Source: Candidatus Gastranaerophilales bacterium
GTDB taxonomy: Bacteria > Cyanobacteriota > Vampirovibrionia > Gastranaerophilales > Gastranaerophilaceae
NCBI GenBank assembly: GCA_017461425.1
Contig: JAFTXY010000011.1
Location: 186,001 to 250,000, forward strand
Length of the DNA stretch: 64,000 bases
Reading direction: 5' to 3'
Shown: piece by piece, positions 53,150 through 62,141 of the stretch
Position numbering within the stretch: position 1 is the first letter of the stretch
How the letters are laid out: each line of letters begins with the position of its first letter
Program-made: the position numbers and the translations under genes
Notes under the pieces: model-generated
Databases searched by the model: none
Told to the model about the DNA's origin: nothing
Seen by the model: the letters and a program-made list of their open reading frames with translations, nothing else

Positions 53150-53632
53150 TTATTCCTTAAATACCCAAAATTTGAAAATAAGGAATGATATAGATGCGAC
53201 CGCAGGTATTAATAATGCCTGCGCTAAGTATTCGTTTGCATTTAATTGTTCTACTAAAAGGTATAATAAAATACTATTTATTGTAAAAGTGAAGACATAA
53301 CTTAAAACAAATTTGAGTAATAATTTGTTGTTGTTATTTTTAAATACAATACTTCCTGTTGTTTTAAAATTCCATAAAACACCAATTATGTATTGCAAAA
53401 ATAGGGCTATATTCGCAATTAATCCTATTGCAATTAATATTGCATATATGCAATAGCTGAATGCTGCATTTATTATACCGACAAAGATAAATTTAAAAAA
53501 TTTTTCATCAATTTTTTTAAATAACCCCCAAAAAGATTTTTTGTGGATATAATGAAAAGAATTTGAAAGCACAGCCCTTGTATTTTTAAAGGCTGTGCTT
53601 TGCGTAATTTTATTGTTTAAATTAGCCAACAT
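53150..53632 (-). CDS. GtrA-family membrane protein
   Basis: GtrA-like proteins have four membrane helices and are thought to move lipid-linked sugars across the inner membrane. The family start [20 protein letters not shown] and the conserved basic-aromatic loop ([13 protein letters not shown]) are present, with an end FLIFKFWVF. The true start is unclear. ATG 53632 lies right after rplA, but the first 35 codons then span the rplA terminator hairpin (53566-53601). Relatives usually begin close to residue 33 of this frame, where no ATG exists. Confidence 0.7.
   Translation of the reverse strand: MLANLNNKITQSTAFKNTRAVLSNSFHYIHKKSFWGLFKKIDEKFFKFIFVGIINAAFSYCIYAILIAIGLIANIALFLQYIIGVLWNFKTTGSIVFKNNNNKLLLKFVLSYVFTFTINSILLYLLVEQLNANEYLAQALLIPAVASISFLIFKFWVFKE
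53566..53601 (-). terminator. Hairpin after rplA, inside the GtrA frame
   Basis: On the minus strand AAAGCACAGCC and GGCTGTGCTTT flank a 14-base loop, giving an 11-bp perfect stem 21 bases after the rplA stop. The T tract is interrupted. It probably ends the ribosomal operon and limits GtrA expression. Confidence 0.75.
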
Positions 53633-54347
53633 ATTCTTTAACTTCAGCAGGTGTATTTTTAGCATCTAATTTGATACCAGGACCCATTGTAGTTGAAAGA
53701 TATACTGATTTTAAGTATGTACCTTTAGCAGCAGATGGTTTTGCTTTGATAACTGCATCAGCCAAAGTTGCAAAGTTTTTCATTAAATCTTCTGTTGAAA
53801 ATTTCATTTTGCCTAGAGGTACGTGAATCATACCTTGTTTGTCAGCACGAAATTCAACTTTACCAGCTTTAGCATCTTTAACAGCTTTAGCAACATCAAC
53901 TGTAACTGTACCAGTTTTTGGGTTTGGCATTAAGCCTTTTGGACCAAGAACTTTACCTAATCTACCTAATTTAGGCATCATGTCAGGAGTTGCAATTAAT
54001 GTATCGAATTCAAACCAACCACCAGCAATTTTGTCGATGATTTCTTCTGAACCAGCTTCGTTAGCGCCAGCATCTTTTGCGGCAGCAACTAAATCAGCTT
54101 TTGCAATAACACAAACTCTAACATCTTTACCTAAACCAGCAGGTAAAACAGTTGTTGATCTAATTTGTTGATCAGCATGTTTTACATCGATACCTAAACG
54201 CATGTGGCATTCAAGAGTTTCATCAAATTTAGATGTAGCGCTTGATACTTCTTGAAGTTTTTTAATTGCTTCTAATGCGCTTGTTGGTTGTGTAAAATCA
54301 GCCAACATTTCGTTTATTTTCTTTTGTTTTTTGGTTAATTTAGCCAT
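53622..54347 (-). CDS. rplA: Ribosomal protein L1
   Basis: L1 forms the mobile stalk of the 50S subunit and is often the repressor of its own operon. The 241-residue protein has [18 protein letters not shown] and the [19 protein letters not shown] signature. AAAGGAGAA is placed correctly before the ATG. The usual rplJ-rplL-rpoBC continuation is absent; a GtrA gene follows. Confidence 0.97.
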   Translation of the reverse strand: MAKLTKKQKKINEMLADFTQPTSALEAIKKLQEVSSATSKFDETLECHMRLGIDVKHADQQIRSTTVLPAGLGKDVRVCVIAKADLVAAAKDAGANEAGSEEIIDKIAGGWFEFDTLIATPDMMPKLGRLGKVLGPKGLMPNPKTGTVTVDVAKAVKDAKAGKVEFRADKQGMIHVPLGKMKFSTEDLMKNFATLADAVIKAKPSAAKGTYLKSVYLSTTMGPGIKLDAKNTPAEVKEYVG

Positions 54348-54398
54348 TTCTTTTCTCCTTTGTGGTGTTTAGCGGTAGATTTAACTACCTCCCATCTA

Positions 54399-54836
54399 CT
54401 ATTGTTTAACTGTAACGCCCATAGCTCTTGCTGAACCTTTAATCATTTCAACAGCAGCTTCTAATGTTGTTGCGTTTAAGTCATTCATTTTGATTTTTGC
54501 AATTTTTTCAAGTTGTTCTTGAGTGATTTCAGCAACTTTGTTTTTGTTTGGAACAGCTGAACCTTTTGGTAAGTTTAATTCTTTTTTAATTAAAACTGCA
54601 GCTGGAGGTGATTTGATAACAAAGTCAAAGCTTCTGTCTTCATAAACATCGATTACAACAGGAATGATGTAACCTGCTTGAGAAGCAGTTCTTTCGTTGA
54701 ACTGTTTGCAAAAATCCATGATGTTAACACCTTTTTGACCCAAAGCTGGACCAACTGGTGGAGATGGATTAGCTTTTCCGGCTTCGATTTGAAGTTTAAT
54801 TTTACCGGTAACTTTTTTGTTTGATTTTGGTGCCAT
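54399..54836 (-). CDS. rplK: Ribosomal protein L11
   Basis: L11 binds the GTPase centre rRNA and is needed for the stringent response. The 145-residue protein has [20 protein letters not shown] and the C-terminal [11 protein letters not shown] strong AAAGGAG precedes it. Upstream is a 176-base gap containing a G+C-rich structured element. Confidence 0.98.
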   Translation of the reverse strand: MAPKSNKKVTGKIKLQIEAGKANPSPPVGPALGQKGVNIMDFCKQFNERTASQAGYIIPVVIDVYEDRSFDFVIKSPPAAVLIKKELNLPKGSAVPNKNKVAEITQEQLEKIAKIKMNDLNATTLEAAVEMIKGSARAMGVTVKQ

Positions 54837-54910
54837 TTTGTTCTCCTTTCGTGGTAATTACGGATTTGAAATCCTTCCACATTTTGCACTCATTTTCTAT
54901 TGTTTACTTG

Positions 54911-55014
54911 CGGCTTTCGCCTTTTGCTCCTGAGGGACTTCGTCCCACGTCGCTTTCGTAGTGCTATCGTCAAAGCTCATCGCTTCGCCGATTTAGCACC
55001 GGCTTTCGCCTTTT
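54911..55014 (-). repeat. G+C-rich structured element between nusG and rplK
   Basis: This roughly 104-base stretch has about 55% G+C against about 30% around it. CGGCTTTCGCCTTTT occurs at 54911-54925 and again at 55000-55014. Read in the direction of transcription, GGCGAAAGCC (a GAAA-capped hairpin) appears at both ends, GGGACGAAGTCCC lies within, and GTGCTA (54961-54966) is the inverse of TAGCAC (54994-54999). It could be a mobile repeat or a leader RNA that binds L1 or L11. The sequence does not decide between these. Confidence 0.7.
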
Positions 55015-55642
55015 ATACTTTTTGTATTTGTTTGTATTCAAGTTCTACAGGTGTCTCACGACCAAATATAGACACCATAGCTCTTAATTTTGATTTATCT
55101 GGGTAAACTTCTGTAATATCACCGATGAATTCAGCAAATGGACCAGAGATAATACGAACTTTATCGCCAACTTTAACATCAAGTTCAATTTTAGTTGTAG
55201 TTTGTTGACCCCTGTGGATGATTTTTTTGATTTCTGAATCTTTAGCAGGAATTGGTTTTTTAGCAGTACCAACGAATTTTGTAACACCTGCAGTATGTCT
55301 TACAACATACCAAGAGTCATCGTCCATAATCATTTCAACTAAAACATAACCTGGGAAAATCTTTTCTTCTTTTTTGGTCTTTTTGCCTGAACGAACTTGA
55401 GTGATAGTTTTTTGAGGAACTTCAATTCTGAAGATTTTTTCACCCATATTCATATATTCAATACGTTTTTCAAGGTTTACTTTAACTTTATTTTCGTAAC
55501 CTGAATAAGTATGAACTACATACCATCTTTTTTTAGGAGCTTTTTCTACATTGTGTGTAGGTTCATTGCTGATATAAATGTTTTCCTCAACAACTTGCTC
55601 ATCTAAATTTTGTTCTTTGATTTCGTTTTCTTTCTTTGTCAT
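55013..55642 (-). CDS. nusG: Transcription termination/antitermination factor NusG
   Basis: NusG binds RNA polymerase and links it to ribosomes or Rho. The NGN domain begins at KKRWYVVHTYSGYENKV (residue about 37) and the KOW domain has VGDKVRIISGPFAEFIG. A 36-residue acidic N-terminal extension precedes the NGN domain. Length 209 is slightly long. AAAGG precedes the ATG, and secE is ten bases upstream. Confidence 0.97.
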   Translation of the reverse strand: MTKKENEIKEQNLDEQVVEENIYISNEPTHNVEKAPKKRWYVVHTYSGYENKVKVNLEKRIEYMNMGEKIFRIEVPQKTITQVRSGKKTKKEEKIFPGYVLVEMIMDDDSWYVVRHTAGVTKFVGTAKKPIPAKDSEIKKIIHRGQQTTTKIELDVKVGDKVRIISGPFAEFIGDITEVYPDKSKLRAMVSIFGRETPVELEYKQIQKV

Positions 55643-55652
55643 TTTTCAACCT

Positions 55653-55871
55653 TTACTTAATAAGACCTAAAAGAGCTTTAAAAATTATATCCATAAAATA
55701 AACTACTAGAGTAAAGAAAGTTACAACTACAAGCACTATGCCAGTTTCAACAACAACCTGTTTTCTTGTAGGCCAAGATACTTTTGACCATTCTGTTTTA
55801 ACGCCTTTAAAATATGTTGTTGCGGCTTGTTTGAAATCGCTTTTTTGATTATTTTTTTCTGTAGTTGTCAT
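55653..55871 (-). CDS. secE: Preprotein translocase subunit SecE
   Basis: SecE clamps SecY in the inner membrane. The 72-residue protein has the conserved amphipathic helix (YFKGVKTEWSKVSWPTRKQV) and one membrane helix (TGIVLVVVTFFTLVVYFMDI). The minimal one-helix form is common outside enterics. It lies between tRNA-Trp and nusG, the usual place. Confidence 0.96.
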   Translation of the reverse strand: MTTTEKNNQKSDFKQAATTYFKGVKTEWSKVSWPTRKQVVVETGIVLVVVTFFTLVVYFMDIIFKALLGLIK

Positions 55872-55895
55872 TTTTTGCTTTCTTTTTATTTAATT

Positions 55896-55968
55896 CGCGC
55901 CCTGAAGGACTCGAACCCTCGACATCCGGTTTTGGAGACCGACGTTCTACCAACTGAACTAAGGACGC
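55896..55968 (-). tRNA. tRNA-Trp (CCA anticodon)
   Basis: The minus strand folds as a cloverleaf: acceptor GCGTCCT with AGGGCGC, a D arm with AGTTCAGTTGGTAGA, anticodon loop CTCCAAA (anticodon CCA), and the T arm GGTTCGAGTCC. The discriminator base is G. The 3' CCA is not encoded. It lies between rpmG and secE, a conserved location for this tRNA. Confidence 0.97.
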
Positions 55969-56056
55969 AAATTATTAAATTTTATATTATTGCGCAGTTG
56001 CAATTTGTGGGTCTTTTACTAAAAATATCCTAAACTGTTCTGTTAATTTCAGCTTA

Positions 56057-56224
56057 CTATTTTGTTTCTTTGTGAGCTGTATGTTTTTTACAAGTTGGAC
56101 AGTATTTTTTTAGTTCCATTCTTTCTTTGTTTGTTTTTTTATTTTTTGTTGTTGTATAGTTTCTTTCTTTGCAATCTTCGCAAGCAAGAACTACCATTTT
56201 GTCATTTTTACCTTTAATTCCCAT
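56057..56224 (-). CDS. rpmG: Ribosomal protein L33
   Basis: This 55-residue protein of the 50S subunit begins [18 protein letters not shown] and has two CxxC pairs (C15/C18 and C42/C45), so it is the zinc-binding form. The end reads [20 protein letters not shown] lies before the ATG. It heads the rpmG-tRNA-Trp-secE-nusG-rplK-rplA cluster. Confidence 0.96.
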   Translation of the reverse strand: MGIKGKNDKMVVLACEDCKERNYTTTKNKKTNKERMELKKYCPTCKKHTAHKETK

Positions 56225-56273
56225 TTTTCTGCCTTTCTTGGGGTCTAAATTAGTAATAGCTTATTTATTAATA

Positions 56274-56295
56274 GAATGTCCGACAAGGGACATTC
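56274..56295. repeat. Inverted repeat upstream of rpmG
   Basis: GAATGTCC (56274-56281), six bases, then GGACATTC (56288-56295), a perfect 8-bp inverted repeat about 50 bases before the rpmG start. It could be an operator or a hairpin at the head of the ribosomal operon. No T tract follows on either strand. Confidence 0.45.
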
Positions 56296-56397
56296 CAATT
56301 AATTTTATTTATACTTCTATCTTATCAGGAACATGTTTTTTTACAAATATTTAATTTGCAAAATTGTAACAGTTTCTTAACATAAAAAATTAGGTTT

Positions 56398-57483
56398 TTA
56401 TGTGCCTGGATAGTTTGCCATACCAATTGCACGTTTGAATTCTTCAGGTCTTTGAGATTTAACCAATGCGTCATTTGGATCAACTAATTTTTTAGCTACT
56501 AAGTCTTTTAATGCCATATCCAAAGTTTGCATACCCATTCCAGTACCTGTTTGAATTGCTGAGTATATTTGTGCAGTTTTTTGTTCACGGATTAAGTTTG
56601 CAATAGCTCCATTTACAATCATAATTTCTTGCGCCATTACACGACCTTTTTTGCTTCCATTTGGTTGTAATTTTGGTAATAAACATTGAGAGAATACCGC
56701 AACTAAGCTTATTGACAACTGTAAACGAATTTGTTGTTGTTGAACTTCTGGGAAAATATCAACAATACGGTCAATTGTTTGAGAAGCACTTGAAGTATGC
56801 AATGTTCCTAAAACTAAGTGACCTGTTTCTGCTGCAGTTAGGGCTAGACGAGTGGTTTCTAAATCACGCATTTCACCAACCAAGATAACATCAGGGTCTT
56901 CACGAAGAGCTGATTTAAGTGCATTTGCAACAGATTTTGTATCTTGACCAATCTCACGTTGGTGAATAACGCATTTTTTACTTTGGTGAATAAATTCAAT
57001 AGGGTCTTCAATTGTTAAAATATGTTCGACACGTGTTGAATTTATGTAATCAATCATTGCAGCCAATGTTGTTGATTTACCAGAACCTGTTGGACCTGTT
57101 ACTAAAATTAATCCACGTGGTCTATCAGAAATTGTTTTAACAATTTCAGGTAAGCCTAAATCTTCAAATTTTGGAGGTGTTGAATTGATGGTACGAAATG
57201 CTGCTGCATATGAACCTTTATCACGATATACGTTAACACGGAAACGACCTACGCCATGCAAACCATAACCAAAGTCTAATTCCCAATTTTGCTCTAATTC
57301 CCTTCTTTGGTCATTTGATAAAATTGGAAATATTATTGTTTCGACATCATCTGATGATAAAACAGGCAAATTTGTTCTAAATAATTTTCCATCTATCCTT
57401 AAAACGGGGGGTAAATTAGCTGAGATGTGTATATCACTTGCTTTTTTTGATACAGCTAATTCTAAAACTTCTTCAATTATCAT
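56398..57483 (-). CDS. pilT: Twitching motility ATPase PilT
   Basis: PilT retracts type IV pili. Features: N-terminal PAS-like domain with KKASDIHISANLPPVLRIDG, Walker A GPTGSGKST, Asp box TIEDPIEF, Walker B DVILVGEMRD, His box GHLVLGTLHTSSA, and the AIRNLIRE-like retraction motif AIANLIREQKTAQI. It is 361 residues and hexameric. GGAGCA precedes the ATG and a TATAAT lies just upstream. No pilB or pilin gene is in the window. Confidence 0.96.
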   Translation of the reverse strand: MIIEEVLELAVSKKASDIHISANLPPVLRIDGKLFRTNLPVLSSDDVETIIFPILSNDQRRELEQNWELDFGYGLHGVGRFRVNVYRDKGSYAAAFRTINSTPPKFEDLGLPEIVKTISDRPRGLILVTGPTGSGKSTTLAAMIDYINSTRVEHILTIEDPIEFIHQSKKCVIHQREIGQDTKSVANALKSALREDPDVILVGEMRDLETTRLALTAAETGHLVLGTLHTSSASQTIDRIVDIFPEVQQQQIRLQLSISLVAVFSQCLLPKLQPNGSKKGRVMAQEIMIVNGAIANLIREQKTAQIYSAIQTGTGMGMQTLDMALKDLVAKKLVDPNDALVKSQRPEEFKRAIGMANYPGT

Positions 57484-57611
57484 CTAATTGCTCCAAATTA
57501 TATTTGTACATAGCTTAGCATACAATATTTGCTTTTATTGTTAATCAATAATTTAAACTATTTTCTTGAGAAAAACAAAATAAATTCTTGTATTAATTTT
57601 TGAAATTAGGG

Positions 57612-57617
57612 TATAAT
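57612..57617 (+). promoter_or_regulatory. -10 box six bases before the GGDEF-HD gene
   Basis: TATAAT, six bases, then ATG at 57624. A TTGTAT lies 18 bases upstream of the box. No Shine-Dalgarno is present. This favours ATG 57624 over the TTG at 57600. Confidence 0.65.
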
Positions 57618-57623
57618 CAACAT

Positions 57624-59540
57624 ATGGGAATTTTAGATTGGATATCACAATCAACTAAAAAATTAAAAGATGTCGAAAGCCAGATTAGCGACGAAACAAA
57701 GGACGTTTATGAGGTTTATCAAAGAAACGTTGTCTTGGAGCGTGAAATTGCTCAACGTACCGAGGAATTGCGTCTTGCAAACCAAACGCTTCTTACTTTA
57801 GAGCAAGTTTGGGATATGATGAATAGCTCTCGACCATTATCAAGCGTTTTAGAAACAATCGTTTCAAGTTTGTATGGTGAATTTGGTTATATCTATAGTT
57901 TTATTGCCCAAAAACAATATGATTCAACAAATAGCTGTTATTCTTTAAGAACATATTTAGAAAACGATTTTTCAACAAATTTGTCAGCGCTTACAAATGA
58001 TACAGTTTTTGATTTTAAATTATATCCAAGTGAAAATAGCGCAATAGAAAAAGCGGTATCCAAAAAAGAAATTACATATTATATTTCTCTAAAACAATTT
58101 ATAGAAGAAAATATTCCAAATGCATCTGAAGAAAAAATAGAACAAATTGTTCAGGCATCAGATATTAAAACAATAATTATTATTCCGGTCATTGTTAATG
58201 AACAATTTAGCGGATTTTTATCAGTATTTTCTCCAAGAAAAGAATTAAAAGATGATGAATTAAGCTTTTTGAATTTATTTGCAAGACAAATAGAATTAGC
58301 GATTACTATTGCAAATCTTTTTGAAACAGTAAAAAAACAAGCTGTAACAGACCATTTAACAAATTTATTCAATAGAAGATTTTTTGAAGATGCTCTTCAT
58401 CGTGAAGCAACTCGTTCTTTGCGTACAAAACAACCATTTTGTTTAATTGGTCTTGATTTAGACCATTTAAAAAGAATAAATGATACATATGGCCATTCAA
58501 TGGGCGATAAAGCAATTGCCTCAATTGCTCATGTTATAACTAATACTTCAAGAAGTGTTGATGTGCCATCAAGATATGGCGGAGAAGAATTTTTTATAAT
58601 ACTTCCCGGAATTGATACAAAAGGAGGCTTGATTGCCGCTGAAAGACTTCGCTCTAAAATTGAAAATTATAAAGTTGAAGGTCTTGAAGAAGGAATTACT
58701 GCGTCATTAGGCGTTGCGAGTTTTATTGAACAAACAACAAATATTGATGAATTGTTTGAAATGTGTGATAAAGCAATGTATTCTTCAAAACAAAAAGGAA
58801 GAAATCAAGTTACTTTAGCAGATACTGATAATGTAACTTCTTGGCAAGATATTGCTATTGATGCATTTGTTGATATTTTGACTCAACACAGAATTCCATT
58901 TAATAAAAATCTTGCTCAAGATTTAATTGAAAAGCTTCAAATTAAACAACAAGATTCGTCTGGAACTTCCACCCAAGAAATGCTATATAGTATTGTGGAT
59001 TCTATTTCACAATCTTATTTCCCATTGTATCCTGATGGAAGCACTAAAAATAAAGTATTGTTAGCAACATTGATTGCAAAAAGAATGAATCTTTCAAAGG
59101 CTGATGTTGATAAACTTAAAATCGCTACATTGTTGTATGATATTGGCAATACTTTGATGCCAAAAGAAATAATGAAAAAAGCGGCACCATTAAATGAAAA
59201 AGAAAAAGACGAAATTCAAAAACACCCAATAGTTGGTGCGCAAGAAATTTTAAAACCAATTAGTTCAATTTCAAATATTATCCCAATTATCGAACAGCAT
59301 CATGAAAATTGGGATGGAAGTGGATATCCAAATAATAAAAAAGGTGATGAAATTCCTATAACATCACAAATTATTTTAATCGTAGATAGTTATTTTGCTA
59401 TGATTTCATTCCGTCCATATAGAAAAGCATATACAATTGATGAAGCAATTGTTGAGATTAAAAATTCAGTAAATAGCAAATATTCTCCAGAGCTTGTTGA
59501 TGCTTTTGTTCATGCAATTGAAGAGTTTAAAAAAATCTAA
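57624..59540 (+). CDS. GAF-GGDEF protein with degenerate HD-GYP domain
   Basis: A coiled-coil start (1-65) leads to a GAF-like domain (about 70-240), a GGDEF domain (about 255-410) with intact GGEEF (residues 319-323) and an RSVD inhibitory site five residues before it. Diguanylate cyclase activity is expected. The C-terminal 200 residues match HD-GYP, the c-di-GMP phosphodiesterase fold. The H-D pair is Y505-D506 and the usual Lys after it is Asn, while HHENWDGSGYP (from residue 559) is kept. The HD-GYP part therefore probably binds but does not hydrolyse. Confidence 0.88.
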   Translation: MGILDWISQSTKKLKDVESQISDETKDVYEVYQRNVVLEREIAQRTEELRLANQTLLTLEQVWDMMNSSRPLSSVLETIVSSLYGEFGYIYSFIAQKQYDSTNSCYSLRTYLENDFSTNLSALTNDTVFDFKLYPSENSAIEKAVSKKEITYYISLKQFIEENIPNASEEKIEQIVQASDIKTIIIIPVIVNEQFSGFLSVFSPRKELKDDELSFLNLFARQIELAITIANLFETVKKQAVTDHLTNLFNRRFFEDALHREATRSLRTKQPFCLIGLDLDHLKRINDTYGHSMGDKAIASIAHVITNTSRSVDVPSRYGGEEFFIILPGIDTKGGLIAAERLRSKIENYKVEGLEEGITASLGVASFIEQTTNIDELFEMCDKAMYSSKQKGRNQVTLADTDNVTSWQDIAIDAFVDILTQHRIPFNKNLAQDLIEKLQIKQQDSSGTSTQEMLYSIVDSISQSYFPLYPDGSTKNKVLLATLIAKRMNLSKADVDKLKIATLLYDIGNTLMPKEIMKKAAPLNEKEKDEIQKHPIVGAQEILKPISSISNIIPIIEQHHENWDGSGYPNNKKGDEIPITSQIILIVDSYFAMISFRPYRKAYTIDEAIVEIKNSVNSKYSPELVDAFVHAIEEFKKI

Positions 59541-59551
59541 CTCATTTATTT

Positions 59552-59577
59552 GATTGATTTTGTAGAAAAAATCAATC
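59552..59577 (+). terminator. Hairpin after the GGDEF-HD gene
   Basis: GATTGATTTT (59552-59561) and AAAATCAATC (59568-59577) form a perfect 10-bp stem with a six-base loop. The T tract is weak, so the terminator call is tentative. Confidence 0.5.
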
Positions 59578-59593
59578 TAAAGGTTTATAATAT

Positions 59594-59620
59594 AAAAAAA
59601 GCCTCTTTTAATAAGAGGGC
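59594..59620 (-). terminator. Intrinsic terminator of the flagellar operon
   Basis: On the minus strand GCCCTCTT, a short loop, AAGAGGC and then seven T residues. It lies 30 bases after the flgL stop. Confidence 0.85.
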
Positions 59621-59651
59621 AATGGTAAGTTAAAATATTTTTCAATGTTTC

Positions 59652-60563
59652 TTAGATATAGTCTAGTAAAGAAACACTTCCAAGAACTCTTGTTCCAACT
59701 AAATAGCTTGCTTGTAGAGCAGTTTGAGCATTGGCTAAATCTGATGCTGCTTTTGTAATGTCAACTTCCTCTAAATCGACTCTATCTTCAGTTAGATTTA
59801 ATATTGTATCGGTATTGTTTTGATGTTCTGTATCAAGTTTGGTTACATAAGCAGAAACTTTTCCATTTGTTTGCGTGATTTTATCTTGTGCTTGAGCTAT
59901 AACACCAATTTTTTCTCTAATTGCTTCATAATCAAGTGTGTCAGCATTTAATAATTCGCTTAATTCTTTCATTTGTGCAAAGAAATCATTAACGCCGTCT
60001 TGTTTACCAAAAATTTCTTCACCTGTAAAGTTGTATGTGAATGTTTTACCTTCAGCAACTGTAAGATTTCTATCGCCTGCTTTTTCGCTGCTACCTTGGT
60101 AAACTATATTTCCGTCGGTATCTGTTACATATGCCATATCTTGTGTGTATGTTCCTGCAAAAATATAGTTATCTAAGTATTTTGCATTCATTTTATCCAT
60201 TATCGTTGCAACTCTTTGGTCGATTTCAGTTGCTAATGCTTTTGCTGAACTTGGTGTAGTTGTAGCATTTGCCCCTTCTAAAACTAAGGAATTAATAGAA
60301 TTTAATTCATCACTAACTGCATTTAATGTATCCCAAGCTAAATTCATTTCGTTCATTGCAGCTTGGATATTGCTTTGAAAACCTTCAAGTTGAGCTAACT
60401 GGTCTTTTAATTTTAAAACTTTTGTTGCATCTGTTGGATTTTCAGACATTTTTGAAAAGTTTTTACCAGATGTTATTTTTTGCAAAATATCAGCATATAC
60501 GCTATTTGCGTTGCTCATTGAATTTGTTGTCATATTTGTCATTGCAGATGTTGAAATTCTCAT
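59652..60563 (-). CDS. flgL: Flagellar hook-filament junction protein FlgL
   Basis: FlgL joins the hook to the flagellin filament. The flagellin-like N-terminal helix (ILQKITSGKNFSKMSENPTD) and C-terminal helix (ASDLANAQTALQASYLVGTRVL) are present around a small variable middle. Length 303 is normal. It follows flgK by 18 bases with AAAAAAGGAA as ribosome-binding site. Confidence 0.94.
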   Translation of the reverse strand: MRISTSAMTNMTTNSMSNANSVYADILQKITSGKNFSKMSENPTDATKVLKLKDQLAQLEGFQSNIQAAMNEMNLAWDTLNAVSDELNSINSLVLEGANATTTPSSAKALATEIDQRVATIMDKMNAKYLDNYIFAGTYTQDMAYVTDTDGNIVYQGSSEKAGDRNLTVAEGKTFTYNFTGEEIFGKQDGVNDFFAQMKELSELLNADTLDYEAIREKIGVIAQAQDKITQTNGKVSAYVTKLDTEHQNNTDTILNLTEDRVDLEEVDITKAASDLANAQTALQASYLVGTRVLGSVSLLDYI

Positions 60564-60581
60564 AAAAAATTCCTTTTTTTA

Positions 60582-62126
60582 TTAGACTAAATTAACAATA
60601 GTTCCAAGTAATTCATTTACTGTGGAAAAAACTCTTGCTGAAGCTTCAAATGCTCTTTGATATTTAATCATATCAGCTAATTCTTCATCAAGATTGACAC
60701 CGACCATGTTTGCATAATTTGTTGCATCCATATCCGCTATATCTTGCGCTGTATCTGCTTTAGTTGCAATATTTGCTGCATCTAAACCAGTTTTAGCTGC
60801 GTTATTTCTTAAAAATTCTGATAAAGTAAACATATTTCCGTTTGCATCAGCACATATTTTTTCGTTTCTTAATGCAGAAATTCTTATTGCATTATCTGCA
60901 TTTCCAACGGATTTAACCCAATTTGGGTCAACGTTTCCGTTTTCATCTGTATATTTATCCAGATTAATTCTTGCTGCTGCAATATGGTATGGATTTTCAA
61001 TAATTTCAGGGTTGACTGTTAAATTTTTAGCGTTTATTGCATTGCCATCTGTTGTTGTAAACATTGGTTTTGTAGCTTGTTGAAGATTTAAACTACCATC
61101 CGCATTAGATATTAATGAAGCAGGGAAAGTGCCATCATCATCAACTTTTGTTTGGATATCATTTAATGCGTTTGCAAATGATATTGCTGCGGTGTTTAAA
61201 TTTTCTTTCATTGCGTTTATATTGGTGAAATTCTTGCTATCGCCGTTTAAAAACTCAATAAATGCTTTCATAGAACCTGTTGTAAAAGAATCGTTTACAC
61301 CATTTTCAATTACATAATCAGGGTTTTGTGTTGATTGCAATGAAAAACTTACCGCATTATCAGGATTTGTTGAATCAAATTCTGCGTTTAATTTAAAATT
61401 AACTTGGTTTCCTTCAACAACTTTGATATCGCCAATTTGAATGTTGTAGGTATTATTTTCGTTTTTTGTTGCTGTAACTTCCATATAATTTGAAAGTTCT
61501 TTTAAAATACCATCAATTTCTGATTCTGTTGCACTTGAACCACCATTTTTTGCATTGGCTTCATTTGCTTGTGCAAGATTTTGCAATAACGTATTAATTG
61601 TTGATACGTCATTTTGTATTATTTTGAACTTATCTTCTTGAATATCGTCAAATTTTGTTGATATTTCATTAAATTTTTCACATACGTTTTGCGCTGCAAT
61701 AACGTATTGCTGTCTTATAGACATATCTGTTGGGAATTGTTCTAAATTAACAGAAGCTTCAAAAAAGCTATTTAATAAAGCGTTTAAACCGTTGTCGCCT
61801 AAATCATCTGCAACATCTTCTAATTCACCTATGGCGCCTGCTAAAGTGTTAAAATATTGTGCGTCTGCATTTGAATCAAGAAGTCCTTTGAATGCACCTT
61901 CATCGATATAATCTGATAATGATGAAATGCTTGCACCATTCATTCCTCTTATTGTTGAAATAACGTTTTCGCAGTTTGTTGTATATTCGTTAGTAGCAAA
62001 GTTTACTCTTTGTCTATGATATCCCTCAACATGTAAATTCGCAATGTTTTGAGAAACAACAGTTAATGCGTACTGATTGTTTTTCATAGAACCAAGCGAA
62101 ATATTCATAGTTTGATTTAACGACAT
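60582..62126 (-). CDS. flgK: Flagellar hook-associated protein FlgK
   Basis: FlgK caps the hook before filament growth. The N-terminus with ALTVVSQNIANLHVEGYHRQ and the C-terminus GVNLDEELADMIKYQRAFEA are the signature parts. At 514 residues it has an average-sized central domain. AAAAGGA precedes the ATG. It is preceded by its export chaperone gene flgN. Confidence 0.95.
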   Translation of the reverse strand: MSLNQTMNISLGSMKNNQYALTVVSQNIANLHVEGYHRQRVNFATNEYTTNCENVISTIRGMNGASISSLSDYIDEGAFKGLLDSNADAQYFNTLAGAIGELEDVADDLGDNGLNALLNSFFEASVNLEQFPTDMSIRQQYVIAAQNVCEKFNEISTKFDDIQEDKFKIIQNDVSTINTLLQNLAQANEANAKNGGSSATESEIDGILKELSNYMEVTATKNENNTYNIQIGDIKVVEGNQVNFKLNAEFDSTNPDNAVSFSLQSTQNPDYVIENGVNDSFTTGSMKAFIEFLNGDSKNFTNINAMKENLNTAAISFANALNDIQTKVDDDGTFPASLISNADGSLNLQQATKPMFTTTDGNAINAKNLTVNPEIIENPYHIAAARINLDKYTDENGNVDPNWVKSVGNADNAIRISALRNEKICADANGNMFTLSEFLRNNAAKTGLDAANIATKADTAQDIADMDATNYANMVGVNLDEELADMIKYQRAFEASARVFSTVNELLGTIVNLV

Positions 62127-62141
62127 AAATAAATCCTTTTA

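Noticed and set aside
54900-55106. Open frame through the G+C-rich element
   Set aside because: It crosses the end of nusG antisense and depends on repeated CTTTCG units; no start signal.
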